From: Minisyncoccota bacterium
Lineage (GTDB): Bacteria > Patescibacteriota > Minisyncoccia > Minisyncoccales > RBG-13-42-11
Direction of reading: 5' to 3'
DNA: 34,744 nt
NCBI GenBank assembly: GCA_028687495.1
Contig: JAQUAA010000001.1
Coordinates: forward strand, 1 to 34,744
A model generated the notes under the pieces. The model was given only the letters and a program-made list of their open reading frames with translations. It ran no database searches and was not told where the DNA came from. The translations under genes were made by a program, and so were the position numbers. Below, piece by piece: positions 14,040 through 22,391 of the stretch. Position 1 is the stretch's first letter; each line of letters opens with the position of its first letter.

Positions 14040-14576
14040 TTATTTAACGAAAACTTTTACGGAAAAATTCGCCCTGACATTGCTTGCGCCAGTCTCGCCT
14101 TGAGCCAATTTATTGATGCTTAGGCTCTGCACTTCAATAAGGTAAGAACTGTTTTCAAGCTTTTCCAAAAATTTCATGAAATTCGGGAAAGAACCGGTAG
14201 TGTTTATCTGAAAATTGAGATAAGACCATCCTTTCTCTTCTGTTTTTTTATCTGAAGAGGGAATTATTTCGATTTTTAACTGGCATTTTTCAGAGGTATC
14301 CTCCAGGAAGGTGATGAACTCTATGGGCACCTCCGAATTGACGAATAAATTGTTGATTTTATTAAGAATATCTTCAAGGTCTTTATACAGAACTTTGAAT
14401 TTTTCAAGATTTGAAATATTCGCTTCCAGGGAAATGAAGTTTTGTTTTTCTGAAATTAAGGCCTTGGCATTGTCATTTATGCCTTGGAACAAAGGCAGAA
14501 TGATGAAGGCTGTCGCCAAGGCAATTAAAAGCAGGAAAACAACTAATGTTAAATTGATTTTATTAGCCATTGTCAT
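14040..14576 (-). CDS. pilO: Type IV pilus alignment protein PilO
   Basis: This 178-residue inner-membrane protein has a short cytosolic N terminus, one transmembrane helix (about 7-30), a coiled coil (about 36-75) and a ferredoxin-like C-terminal domain, as in PilO/GspM proteins that pair with PilN. The segment WSYLNFQINTTGSFPNFMKF is typical of the family. The start ATG 14576 overlaps the pilN stop in ATGA; Met3 at 14570 is an alternative. Gene order pilM-pilN-pilO supports the call. Confidence 0.82.
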   Translation of the reverse strand: MTMANKINLTLVVFLLLIALATAFIILPLFQGINDNAKALISEKQNFISLEANISNLEKFKVLYKDLEDILNKINNLFVNSEVPIEFITFLEDTSEKCQLKIEIIPSSDKKTEEKGWSYLNFQINTTGSFPNFMKFLEKLENSSYLIEVQSLSINKLAQGETGASNVRANFSVKVFVK

Positions 14577-15121
14577 TTTATTCTGAAGTTAACCGTAAAA
14601 TTAATGTCGTTTTGTTTAACCCAAGAAACCGGCGGAAAAGAAATCGCTTCAAATCTTCCCTGTCCTTCTAAATTTTCTTTGAATTTCAATAAAATTTCCC
14701 GGGTGGTAGAAAAACCGGCGAGAGTGCATTCCGTTAATTTTTCTTTTCCGCTTTTGGGAGGACTAATGGATAAATTGGTCAAATATATTCCAGAAGGAAT
14801 GGTTTCTGAAATTTCTTCCAGATCTTCTGTAGCACTGAACTGACTCCCGTAGAAAGAATCCAGTTGAGAAAGAGTCAGGTTAAAAGTAGTGAGATTTTTT
14901 TGTAGGGTTTGCATCTGGGGGGTCTGAAATTCTTTTTCTCTTTCTTGGTATAAAATTTTTTGAGCTTTGGTTTCTCCGGAAATGAAAATGTTTATTGAAT
15001 AGAGAATTAAAGAAAAACAAAGGAGAATCAACAAAACATTGATTCCTAAAATCATAATTATTTTCCAGCTTTCTTCCCGAATAAGCTCTTGTTTACTTTG
15101 AGGCGGTAAAAGGTTTATCAT
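14573..15121 (-). CDS. pilN: Type IV pilus assembly protein PilN
   Basis: This 182-residue bitopic protein starts with MINLLPPQ, the short cytosolic motif with which PilN docks into the groove of PilM. A transmembrane helix at about 22-46, a coiled coil and a C-terminal alpha/beta domain (GIYLTNLSISP, ECTLAGFSTT) follow. The start lies 29 bases inside the end of pilM, and the stop overlaps pilO by 4 bases, so the three genes are translationally coupled. Confidence 0.87.
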   Translation of the reverse strand: MINLLPPQSKQELIREESWKIIMILGINVLLILLCFSLILYSINIFISGETKAQKILYQEREKEFQTPQMQTLQKNLTTFNLTLSQLDSFYGSQFSATEDLEEISETIPSGIYLTNLSISPPKSGKEKLTECTLAGFSTTREILLKFKENLEGQGRFEAISFPPVSWVKQNDINFTVNFRIK

Positions 15122-16223
15122 CGTTTTTAATGCCCCTTAGGGCAAGTCCTAAAACGGTGGTGTATTCGAGGGACTCTTCTTTCTCATAAATTAAAATTTC
15201 TTTTTCTGGCTGGACATTGGAAGGCAAGATATTTATCCAGGGATTGCCGATTTCAACCGGCAAGTTAAGCTGAGAAGATAAAAACTCGGTAAGGCCTTTC
15301 AGTTTGGCGCCGCCTCCACAAATCAAGATTTTCTCTATTCCCTTGCCGTCTGGCGGCAGATGCTCGTGGCTGGAGTGTTCTAGATAATATCCAAGATATT
15401 TTTTAATTTGTTCGGTCAGATCGGTAAGGGAAGGAATCAGAGCGTCAAAAACTTCCTTACCCGCTTTCATCTCCTTATTTTCAAGTCCGTACTTTATTTT
15501 CAATTTTTCCGCCTCCGGCAAACTGATTTTCAGAGTTCGGGAAATGATTTCGGTAAAGTTCTGGGAAGAAACGGGTATGGAAAAAGTAAATCTCAGAGAA
15601 TGTCCTGAAAAAATAATGAAACCCGTTCTCGTTGCTCCGAAATCAATCAAAAGCAGAGGACGGGTGGTTCCTTCATTTTTAATCAAGGCTCTAGCAATGG
15701 CCAGAGATTCTATTTCGAAGACGGTTGGTTTCAGTCCGGCCTTTTTCAGACAGCTGACATAATCTTCGATTACTTTGCGGGGAAAGGCAGCTATTAGAAC
15801 ATCAAGATGGTCCAAGTGGTTGACCACGGGACTAATAATCTGGTAATCCAAATATACCTCTTCTATCCCTAAGGGAATGTAATTTTCAGCCTCAAAAATT
15901 ATGGCTGATTTCAGATCTTCTTCCGGCAGACGCGGCATTTGAATTACCTGCAAAAAGGCTTTTTCCTCGGGTAGGGAAACCACCACGTTCTTCGTCGCCA
16001 ACCCCTCTCCCTTCACTTCTTTTGTCGATTTTTTGATGGTTTCCGCCAGTTCATCGATCTTCCTGATTTCTCCTTTTTTGACTATGCCCGGTTTCAGAGG
16101 AACTTCAATATAAGAAGCCAAATCAAAAAACTGCCCTTCTTTCTTAAGTTTTACGATTTTCAACGATATGTCGGAAATATCAAGTCCGAAACTTTCTGGT
16201 TTTAAATTAAGAAACTCTAGCAT
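15093..16223 (-). CDS. pilM: Type IV pilus assembly protein PilM (actin-like ATPase)
   Basis: PilM is a cytosolic actin/FtsA-fold protein that joins the PilN-PilO ring to the pilus motor. From ATG 16223 it has 376 residues: GLDISDISLKIVKL (phosphate 1 region), PLLLIDFGATRTGF (phosphate 2) and EKILICGGGAKLKGL (adenosine motif), with LPEEKAFLQVIQMP as in other PilM proteins. The frame stays open to 16313, but the extra 30 residues overlap the upstream gene and do not look like PilM. GGAGG occurs 16 bases before ATG 16223, further than ideal. The gene follows the PilX-like gene by 5 bases. Confidence 0.93.
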   Translation of the reverse strand: MLEFLNLKPESFGLDISDISLKIVKLKKEGQFFDLASYIEVPLKPGIVKKGEIRKIDELAETIKKSTKEVKGEGLATKNVVVSLPEEKAFLQVIQMPRLPEEDLKSAIIFEAENYIPLGIEEVYLDYQIISPVVNHLDHLDVLIAAFPRKVIEDYVSCLKKAGLKPTVFEIESLAIARALIKNEGTTRPLLLIDFGATRTGFIIFSGHSLRFTFSIPVSSQNFTEIISRTLKISLPEAEKLKIKYGLENKEMKAGKEVFDALIPSLTDLTEQIKKYLGYYLEHSSHEHLPPDGKGIEKILICGGGAKLKGLTEFLSSQLNLPVEIGNPWINILPSNVQPEKEILIYEKEESLEYTTVLGLALRGIKNDDKPFTASK

Positions 16224-16228
16224 TTTAT

Positions 16229-17626
16229 TTAATATGTTTCCTCCCAGTGTTCTATGGTGACAATCGGTGAATAGGGAGGTTTTTCTCCTTCTGGCGGCTG
16301 GAGACCGCCCCAAATTCCCTCAATGATGATTTGATTGCTTAAAGTGATGTTTATTACCGCCCAAGCGCTGGTTAGAGAAATTTTCCTGCCCAATAAACCG
16401 CCCGTCAGATTAAAGGCCCAAGGCAAGCTTATCAATCTTACTTCGTCGTTGGCATAAACCAATCCCGTGATATTGATATCTTGGAACGAAGAATAAAGAC
16501 TGAAATTTATTTTTGATTTAGTCAAAAGACCGGACGGCTTTCCGAAACCAGGATCGTTAACCGTGATTTGGTCGAAGCCGCAATCTTTCTGTCCTTTATT
16601 GCTCCAGCAATTGCTTTCTCCGATGTTAATCGTGCTGTCAGCCACCAGGGCTCCGTTAACCACTAATCTTCTGCCGCCTTTCAAATCAATAAGGCCGGTA
16701 ACATAGGTGATTTCGTTGTTCAGGGTCATGGTACCGTTGAGCCCCACCTGCCATAGAAGATCTTCAAATTCCCCGGCGGTAAAAATGCAGTTTGTGGCGC
16801 ACTGGATTCCGTTGCATAAAACGCTGCACTGACCGGCTCCCTGCGCTGTTTCAGCTTTCTTTTTGTAAGAATTCGGGTCGTCAGAATCGAAATCAACCAT
16901 GGGCATGGAGATCACGCTGGGCGGACAACCCTCTTCTACGCAGTTCCCCTGGCAAATGTTTTTGGCGCAGCTGGCTGTGGCATTTAAGGTGCTGTTCCAG
17001 GAAACACTGAGATTATTTACAGCCAAAGCCTTTCCTTCCACCTTCTCAGTGCCTGGATTGTCAAAAACTGAAATCTGGCTCCACCTGTCGATATTGGCGT
17101 TGTTGTTGCTGAAAAGATTGCCGTCATACAGATTTATTAAGCTGGCGCTGATGCTTATATTCTCACTCGTGCCGCCGGATAAAAAAGGACTGTCGCCGGT
17201 TAAAGTGCCCAATGCCTTAAACACTTTCGTTTTAACCACTCTCTGGGCGGTTTTTCCGTTCACAATATTAATTGTCGAAGTGGCGATTATTTGCCCTCGG
17301 GCGCAATCTGAGTTCTGAATTTGAACCTGATAAAAACTATTTGGAAGCAGAGTATTACTTTTTGAAAAACTGGCTGACCAAGTGGAACAGCCGGGAGGAG
17401 TTTCAAAATTATTTTTCCAATCTGCATCGTTCTTCAGTTTCCAAATCGCCTCGTTAACCCCGGCCTCGGCCAAATAATAGGTTTGGGTGGCCGTAACTTG
17501 GCTTCTTGAGATTCTCGATTCGGTTATGGTGAAGGTCAGAAAATAGCTTCCTAAAATTAATAATACACCCAAAATCAAAGAAGTGATAATTAAAACTGTT
17601 CCTTTTTCCCGAGAAATCGTTTTCAT
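16229..17626 (-). CDS. Large Cys-rich PilX-like minor pilin or tip protein
   Basis: The 465-residue protein begins with a prepilin-like N terminus, a basic leader ending REKG followed by TVLIITSLILGVLLILGS (hydrophobic helix) and the segment YYLAEAGVNEAIWKL that is typical of PilX_N proteins. The Glu at +5 of the mature chain is replaced by Ile, as is common in PilX-type pilins. The rest is a large extracellular domain with twelve cysteines, clustered at about 218-233 (SCAKNICQGNCVEEGC) and about 268-283 (CSVLCNGIQCATNC), and a beta-rich repetitive C-terminal half (LVVNGALVADSTINIG, ITGLVYANDEVRL). It probably sits at the pilus tip. Function in adhesion is inferred from size and position only. 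Confidence 0.78.
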   Translation of the reverse strand: MKTISREKGTVLIITSLILGVLLILGSYFLTFTITESRISRSQVTATQTYYLAEAGVNEAIWKLKNDADWKNNFETPPGCSTWSASFSKSNTLLPNSFYQVQIQNSDCARGQIIATSTINIVNGKTAQRVVKTKVFKALGTLTGDSPFLSGGTSENISISASLINLYDGNLFSNNNANIDRWSQISVFDNPGTEKVEGKALAVNNLSVSWNSTLNATASCAKNICQGNCVEEGCPPSVISMPMVDFDSDDPNSYKKKAETAQGAGQCSVLCNGIQCATNCIFTAGEFEDLLWQVGLNGTMTLNNEITYVTGLIDLKGGRRLVVNGALVADSTINIGESNCWSNKGQKDCGFDQITVNDPGFGKPSGLLTKSKINFSLYSSFQDINITGLVYANDEVRLISLPWAFNLTGGLLGRKISLTSAWAVINITLSNQIIIEGIWGGLQPPEGEKPPYSPIVTIEHWEETY

Positions 17627-17627
17627 C

Positions 17628-18179
17628 TTAGAAATTACGGCTGAAAATTTTTGTTTCCAAATTCAATGTTTTGTCTTTCTTGGCTAAGGTCAGGACGATG
17701 TTAATCACGTTGGAACCCCAGAAGTCCAATTTTTCCACCCACTCTCCGATAACCACTGCTTCTTGTAATGTTGTTGTCGCTAGGGTCTGACCGACGGGTG
17801 GAATCGCTTCCCAGGGTTGAAGTGTCTGGGTGGGATCGCCCGAAAAATAAAAACCCAGTACTTCTCTTTTGACTTCACTGTCGGTCTTAAAATAATGGAT
17901 ATAGTGATATGAGTCTGAAATATGTCCGTCTTCAAAAGTAATGGAGGAGGTGGCATCTTCTTCCGCGCTCGGAAAATCGCCGATCACTTCTTTCGCCTGG
18001 CGAATTTCCCGGGAGATTCTTTCTATGATCACCCTGCCATTTTGAGTGATTTCGGCCGAATTCTGACCTTCTCGATACGCTTTCTGGCTGAGATTAAAGG
18101 CCAAATAAACCGCTCCCATCACTATGACAAAAATGGTTATGGCGATTAAAAGTTCGGTTGAGGTAAATCCTTTTTTCAT
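17628..18179 (-). CDS. Prepilin-like protein, PilW/GspJ type
   Basis: This 183-residue protein has a type III signal MKKG/FTSTELLIAITIFVIVMG with cleavage after Gly4, Phe+1 and Glu+5. The following ENGRVIIERISREIRQA-like stretch (here QNGRVIIERISREIRQA) is typical of PilW/GspJ minor pilins. The start overlaps the stop of the preceding prepilin gene by 4 bases, and the next gene begins one base after its stop. It is expected to be processed by a PilD-type peptidase not present in the window and to enter the pilus initiation complex. Confidence 0.85.
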   Translation of the reverse strand: MKKGFTSTELLIAITIFVIVMGAVYLAFNLSQKAYREGQNSAEITQNGRVIIERISREIRQAKEVIGDFPSAEEDATSSITFEDGHISDSYHYIHYFKTDSEVKREVLGFYFSGDPTQTLQPWEAIPPVGQTLATTTLQEAVVIGEWVEKLDFWGSNVINIVLTLAKKDKTLNLETKIFSRNF

Positions 18180-18586
18180 TTCTGGGCGATTAAAGTTGCT
18201 AATTTAACCTCCTTTTCCCCGACCCCCAGAGGGGAATGCCAGAAGACCTGGATGGTTATCTTCTTTATCCCTAAGTCGCTTCCGGGGGGAACCGAAGGAT
18301 TATTCGGATCAAAATAATTTATTTCCGTTTTTCTCCGATAAGAAGTGAGGGCAGGGTCAAATCCATACGATTCATCAACAATACCCACCGCTATTTCGCT
18401 ATAAGACCGGGAAATTATTTCTTCCATTTTCCCCTGGCCCAACTGAACCGCCACGCTCGTCATCTGGGCTGATTTCTGAATGTGTGTTCCTGTCGGGAAA
18501 ATATAAAGGGAGGCGACAATGCCGACTGATAAAATAAAAATGGCCACCAATAATTCAACTATGGTAAAACCTTTTTCTTTTTTCAT
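18176..18586 (-). CDS. Prepilin-like protein, PilV/GspI type
   Basis: This 136-residue protein starts MKKEKG/FTIVELLVAIFILSVG, a canonical class III signal with Gly-1, Phe+1 and Glu+5. The helix is followed by YIFPTGTHIQKSAQMT and VQLGQGKMEEIISRSY, the pattern of PilV/GspI-type minor pilins. It lies 5 bases after the FimT-like gene and overlaps the next prepilin gene by 4 bases. Confidence 0.87.
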   Translation of the reverse strand: MKKEKGFTIVELLVAIFILSVGIVASLYIFPTGTHIQKSAQMTSVAVQLGQGKMEEIISRSYSEIAVGIVDESYGFDPALTSYRRKTEINYFDPNNPSVPPGSDLGIKKITIQVFWHSPLGVGEKEVKLATLIAQK

Positions 18587-18591
18587 ATTGA

Positions 18592-19020
18592 TTATTCGAC
18601 CACTTCAACGAAGCCTGAGGCTTTGATTGAAATGGTCTTCGTCTCTTTTTTGGTATTTTCCAGAACAACCGTTCCCGGCTCGCTGACTGCGCCATAGGGA
18701 TTGTACTTTACTTCGTCACCCGTAAAACCAGTTGGAGTTATGCTTTCTATCTCTTTGGGCAATATTTTTTCTTTGAGGACCGCTCCCTGGCATTCTTTGA
18801 GTTGATATTTTTTTTCCGAAGGAAAAAAAAGAAGACAATGTTCTTTCTGTTCGGTCACCGTAAGCTGCTGGGCGTAACGTAAATCAGCAACCAATTCCTG
18901 GGTGACGCTGCTTAGTTGGAGATTTGGCTGAAACGCTCTTAATGCCGGAAGGGCAAATAAAGCCAAAATTCCGATAATTCCGATAACTACCAAAATCTCT
19001 GGTAAAGTAAAACTTTTCAT
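18592..19020 (-). CDS. Prepilin-like protein, FimT/GspH type, with Ser at -1
   Basis: This 142-residue protein starts MKS/FTLPEILVVIGIIGILAL and continues FALPALRAFQP and VTQELVADLRYAQQLTVTEQ, the typical GspH/FimT arrangement. Phe+1 and Glu+5 are present, but the residue before the cleavage site is Ser instead of Gly and the leader is only three residues. The frame is open up to 19083, but that extension overlaps pilC and is not pilin-like. It follows pilC by 4 bases. Confidence 0.85.
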   Translation of the reverse strand: MKSFTLPEILVVIGIIGILALFALPALRAFQPNLQLSSVTQELVADLRYAQQLTVTEQKEHCLLFFPSEKKYQLKECQGAVLKEKILPKEIESITPTGFTGDEVKYNPYGAVSEPGTVVLENTKKETKTISIKASGFVEVVE

Positions 19021-19024
19021 CGTT

Positions 19025-20242
19025 TTATATGGCTCCCAACATGGAGTACATCGGCTGAACCATGGAAATGGCGAAAAAGCCAATTATTCCTCCGACGATA
19101 ATCATTAGAACCGGTTCGATGACCGAGGTTAAGTTTTTCGTGGCATAGCTTATTTCTTCCTCGAAGAAATCGGCCAATTTTGACAGAACGCTCGAAGTTT
19201 CTCCGGTTTCTTCTCCCACTTCCATCATCTGCATGACAATCAGAGGGAAAATGTCCTGATACGGCTTCATCGCCTCGGAAAGTTTTTCTCCTTTCCTGAC
19301 CTTTTCCGCCGCTTCCAAAATGGCTTTCTTATAATAAAAGTTGCCTAAAACTCCTGCTACGACGCTCAAGGATTTAACAATGGGCACTCCGGCGGCGGTC
19401 AAAGAACTCAATGTTCTGACGGTATAAGCTGAATTTGTTTTTTTGATCAAAGGGGAGACGATGGGAATTCTCAGAGTTATCGTATCAATGATCTTTTTCC
19501 CCCTTTTCGTTTTTGAAACAAACCAGAACGAAACGACAAGGACAAGCAGAATTAAGATGGAAAGCAGCCATTTTTCCGCCAAGAAGGTTCCCAGTCCTAT
19601 CACGATTTTGGTGGTCAGGGGCAGTTCTATTTCCAGTTCGGCAAAGGTTTCGGCAAGTTTGGGAACAACCATGACCAGCATTAAAATTCCTATGCCCACC
19701 ATCGCCAGAATGATTACCGCAGGATACATCATGGCCGCTTTAATTTTTTCTTTCAATTCGTACTCCCTTTCTATCTGTTGGGATAAAATTCTCAAAACTT
19801 CGTCGAGATTCCCGGCCTCTTCGCCCACTTTCACCATGTTTTGAAAAAGTTCGGAAAAAATACTGGGATACTTCGTCAAAGCATCGGAGAAGTTTTTTCC
19901 TTTGATAATCTGCTCTTTTATTTCAAGGAGCGCCTCTCTGAACTTTTTGCTTTTTGTTTGGGAAGCCAGCGTCTCCAAGGCCCGAGGCAGGGGAAGGCCG
20001 GAATTTATCATCACCTGAAGATTTCTGGTAAACATCATTTTCTCCGAAAGAGAAACCCCTCCGAAAAAAGGCAAGCTGAATTTTATTTTTATTTTTTCTT
20101 TTTCTTTCTCCGTTTCGGCTCTTATTAAAATAAAACCTTGTTCTCGCAAGGTCTTGGCCAGCTGTCTCTCGTCTTTCGCTTCAATGGTGCCCGATTCTTC
20201 TTCCCCTTTTAAAGATTTGGCAAAATAATGAAATGTTGGCAT
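19025..20242 (-). CDS. pilC: Type IV pilus inner-membrane platform protein PilC
   Basis: PilC (GspF family) is the membrane platform on which the pilus motor acts. From ATG 20242 it has 405 residues: a cytosolic start MPTFHYFAKSLKGEEESGTI, two T2SSF domains (about 70-190 and 275-395) each with the F-domain pattern (FTRNLQVMINSGLPLPRALE; VRTLSSLTAAGVPIVKSLS), and hydrophobic helices at about 173-197, 222-246 and 375-400. The open frame to 20320 would overlap pilB by 74 bases and is not needed. It follows pilB by 4 bases. Confidence 0.95.
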   Translation of the reverse strand: MPTFHYFAKSLKGEEESGTIEAKDERQLAKTLREQGFILIRAETEKEKEKIKIKFSLPFFGGVSLSEKMMFTRNLQVMINSGLPLPRALETLASQTKSKKFREALLEIKEQIIKGKNFSDALTKYPSIFSELFQNMVKVGEEAGNLDEVLRILSQQIEREYELKEKIKAAMMYPAVIILAMVGIGILMLVMVVPKLAETFAELEIELPLTTKIVIGLGTFLAEKWLLSILILLVLVVSFWFVSKTKRGKKIIDTITLRIPIVSPLIKKTNSAYTVRTLSSLTAAGVPIVKSLSVVAGVLGNFYYKKAILEAAEKVRKGEKLSEAMKPYQDIFPLIVMQMMEVGEETGETSSVLSKLADFFEEEISYATKNLTSVIEPVLMIIVGGIIGFFAISMVQPMYSMLGAI

Positions 20243-20246
20243 TTGT

Positions 20247-22001
20247 TTATTCAACGATAACGCGGAGAACTTCTTCGATCGAAGTTGTTCCTTGGGCAGC
20301 CTTGATAAAGCCGTCCTCAATCATCGTTTTCATCCCTTCTTTCTGCGCCTGAGCCTGAATTTGGTCGGAATCTGCCTCCTTTATAATCAGTTCCTTGATG
20401 GTTTCTGTAATCGGCATAACTTCGTAAATTCCCAACCGTCCCCTGTAGCCATCGGGACATTCTTTAGAAGGTTTGGGCCTGTAAAAGACGATGTCTTTGA
20501 AAGTTTCTTTCGGTTTTATCAATTTTTCTTCCCGGAGAACGTGCAGAACTTTTTCCAGATCGCAATATTTCTTCAGGTTTTTTATTTCCGACTCCTTGAG
20601 AGTGTATTTTTCCTTTTCCCCGCAAAGTCTTCTTACTAATCTTTGGGCTAAAATAATACTCAAAGTCGATGAAATCAAGAAAGGTTCCACTTTCATATCG
20701 ATAAGACGGGGGATGGCGCCCGAGGCCGAGGTGGTGTGGAGGGTGGATAAAACCAGGTGGCCCGTCAGGGCGGCGTTAATGGCCAAAGAAGCTGTTTCGT
20801 TGTCTCTGATTTCACCGACCATGATAATATCCGGATCCTGCCTGACCAAAGAGCGGAGTCCCGAAGCAAAAGTCAGACCGATTTTTGGGTTAACCTGAGT
20901 CTGGTTTATTCTAGGCATCCTGTATTCCACCGGATCTTCAACAGTAGAAATATTCACTCCGGGCACGTTTAAAATTTCCATCATCGAGTAAAGGGTGGTG
21001 GTCTTTCCACAACCGGTAGGACCGGTTACCAAAATCATGCCGACTGGTTTTCTCAAATTGTCCTGAATGCCCTCCAAAGCATCTCCCCTCAAACCCAATT
21101 GTTCCAAAGTCAGGGCTTTAGCACTCTCGGGCAAGAGACGCATAACCACTTTCTCTCCATCGAAAACAGGCAAGATGGAAACCCTGACGGAATATTTATA
21201 ATCTTCGGTTTCGATTCTGAACCGCCCGTCCTGGGGCAAACGATGCTCATCGAGCTTAAGATTGGATAAGACCTTGATTCTGGCGACAATGCCCGAGGCA
21301 ACCTGTTTGGGAAGCGTCATGGCATCCCTTAAGACGCCGTCAATTCTGTATCTGACGATCACTTCTTTCTTGGTCGGTTCAATGTGAATATCGGAAGATC
21401 TTTCCAAAATGGCGTGTTTTAAAAGAGTATCGACGATCCTGACCACGGGCAGTTCCTCTGCCATTTTCTTTAATTCTTCCCCCTCTCCTTTTTCCATGGG
21501 AAAACCTTCTTTCACCGTTTTTATTCCTTCGGCTTCCTTTTTGATTATTTCTCCAAACTCCGCCTCCAGTGTTTTTTGATACTGGCGGAGAACGTTTTTA
21601 ATGCTTTCTGGCGTGGTTAAGCGGGGTAAAATTTTAAGATCGGATGTTTTTTTGATAAACTCAATCGTCCTCAAATCTTCCGGATCCAACATCGCCACTT
21701 CCAAATCCTTTCCCTTTTTTCTGAAAGCGACGATGTTGTTGGAACGGGCTATGGGCTCAGGAATGATCTTTAAAACATCGTCCTCAACTTTTTCTTTCTC
21801 CAGGCTGACGAAAGGAATGCCTAAAATATAGGCCTCCATTTTAATCAATTCTTCCTGTGCAATCAAACCCTGGGAAACCAAAACGTCTCCCACTCTCTGG
21901 TTGCTCTCCTGGGCTGATTTCAGAGCTTCTTCAAACTGCTTTTCGCTGATTAGTTTAGCATCTAAAAGAAATGCTTTTAGTTGCTGGGGTTCAACTCTCA
22001 T
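20247..22001 (-). CDS. pilB: Type IV pilus extension ATPase PilB
   Basis: This 584-residue hexameric motor ATPase has an N-terminal GspE_N/MshEN region (1-150), then Walker A GPTGCGKTT (327-335), the Asp box near VEDPVEY (354-360), Walker B IIMVGEIRD (392-400) and the His box HLVLSTLHTT (415-424). The usual zinc tetracysteine motif is degenerate: only one Cys remains in RRLCGEKEKY and one in SKECPDGYRGR. No Shine-Dalgarno is seen; the gene starts 12 bases after the receiver gene. No pilT retraction ATPase lies in the window. Confidence 0.95.
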   Translation of the reverse strand: MRVEPQQLKAFLLDAKLISEKQFEEALKSAQESNQRVGDVLVSQGLIAQEELIKMEAYILGIPFVSLEKEKVEDDVLKIIPEPIARSNNIVAFRKKGKDLEVAMLDPEDLRTIEFIKKTSDLKILPRLTTPESIKNVLRQYQKTLEAEFGEIIKKEAEGIKTVKEGFPMEKGEGEELKKMAEELPVVRIVDTLLKHAILERSSDIHIEPTKKEVIVRYRIDGVLRDAMTLPKQVASGIVARIKVLSNLKLDEHRLPQDGRFRIETEDYKYSVRVSILPVFDGEKVVMRLLPESAKALTLEQLGLRGDALEGIQDNLRKPVGMILVTGPTGCGKTTTLYSMMEILNVPGVNISTVEDPVEYRMPRINQTQVNPKIGLTFASGLRSLVRQDPDIIMVGEIRDNETASLAINAALTGHLVLSTLHTTSASGAIPRLIDMKVEPFLISSTLSIILAQRLVRRLCGEKEKYTLKESEIKNLKKYCDLEKVLHVLREEKLIKPKETFKDIVFYRPKPSKECPDGYRGRLGIYEVMPITETIKELIIKEADSDQIQAQAQKEGMKTMIEDGFIKAAQGTTSIEEVLRVIVE

Positions 22002-22013
22002 AAAATTCTTTTT

Positions 22014-22385
22014 TTATTCTCCTAAAGCTTTTTTAATTTTTTGAACGACTTCTTCCAAGCTGTATTGGGTCTTGACCAGATAGGTGGTCGCTCCCAATTC
22101 CAAAGCTTTTTCCACGTCCTCTAACCCTTCAAGATTGGTGAGAACGATGACTGGTATCTCTTTGGTCTCATTGTCTTCTTTCAGTTTTTTCAGAACATCA
22201 AACCCGTGAATTTTAGGTAGAATTAAATCTAATAAGATTATATTTGGCTTGTTTTCTTTTGCCAATCTCAAACCTATCTCACCATCCAGGGCGGAGATCG
22301 TCTCATAGCCTTCCTGTTTCAAGATTTCTCCGAAAGTTTTTTGAAGAGCTGATTCGTCTTCAATAAAAAGTATTTTTTTTGACAT
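22014..22385 (-). CDS. Single-domain response regulator (CheY-like receiver)
   Basis: This 123-residue receiver domain has no output domain. The acidic pocket EDE (9-11), the phosphoacceptor Asp53 (LLDLILP), Thr83 (VLTNL) and Lys105 (YLVKTQ) are all present, so it should be phosphorylated. It starts 6 bases after the histidine kinase stop and lies 12 bases before pilB. With no DNA-binding part, it most likely acts by protein contact, and the location suggests pilus control in the manner of PilG/PilH, which is inference. Confidence 0.92.
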   Translation of the reverse strand: MSKKILFIEDESALQKTFGEILKQEGYETISALDGEIGLRLAKENKPNIILLDLILPKIHGFDVLKKLKEDNETKEIPVIVLTNLEGLEDVEKALELGATTYLVKTQYSLEEVVQKIKKALGE

Positions 22386-22391
22386 ATGATT

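Noticed and set aside
15093..16313. PilM N-terminal extension of 30 residues
   Set aside because: The added stretch overlaps the PilX-like gene in another frame, is basic and unlike PilM, which normally begins just before GLDISD.
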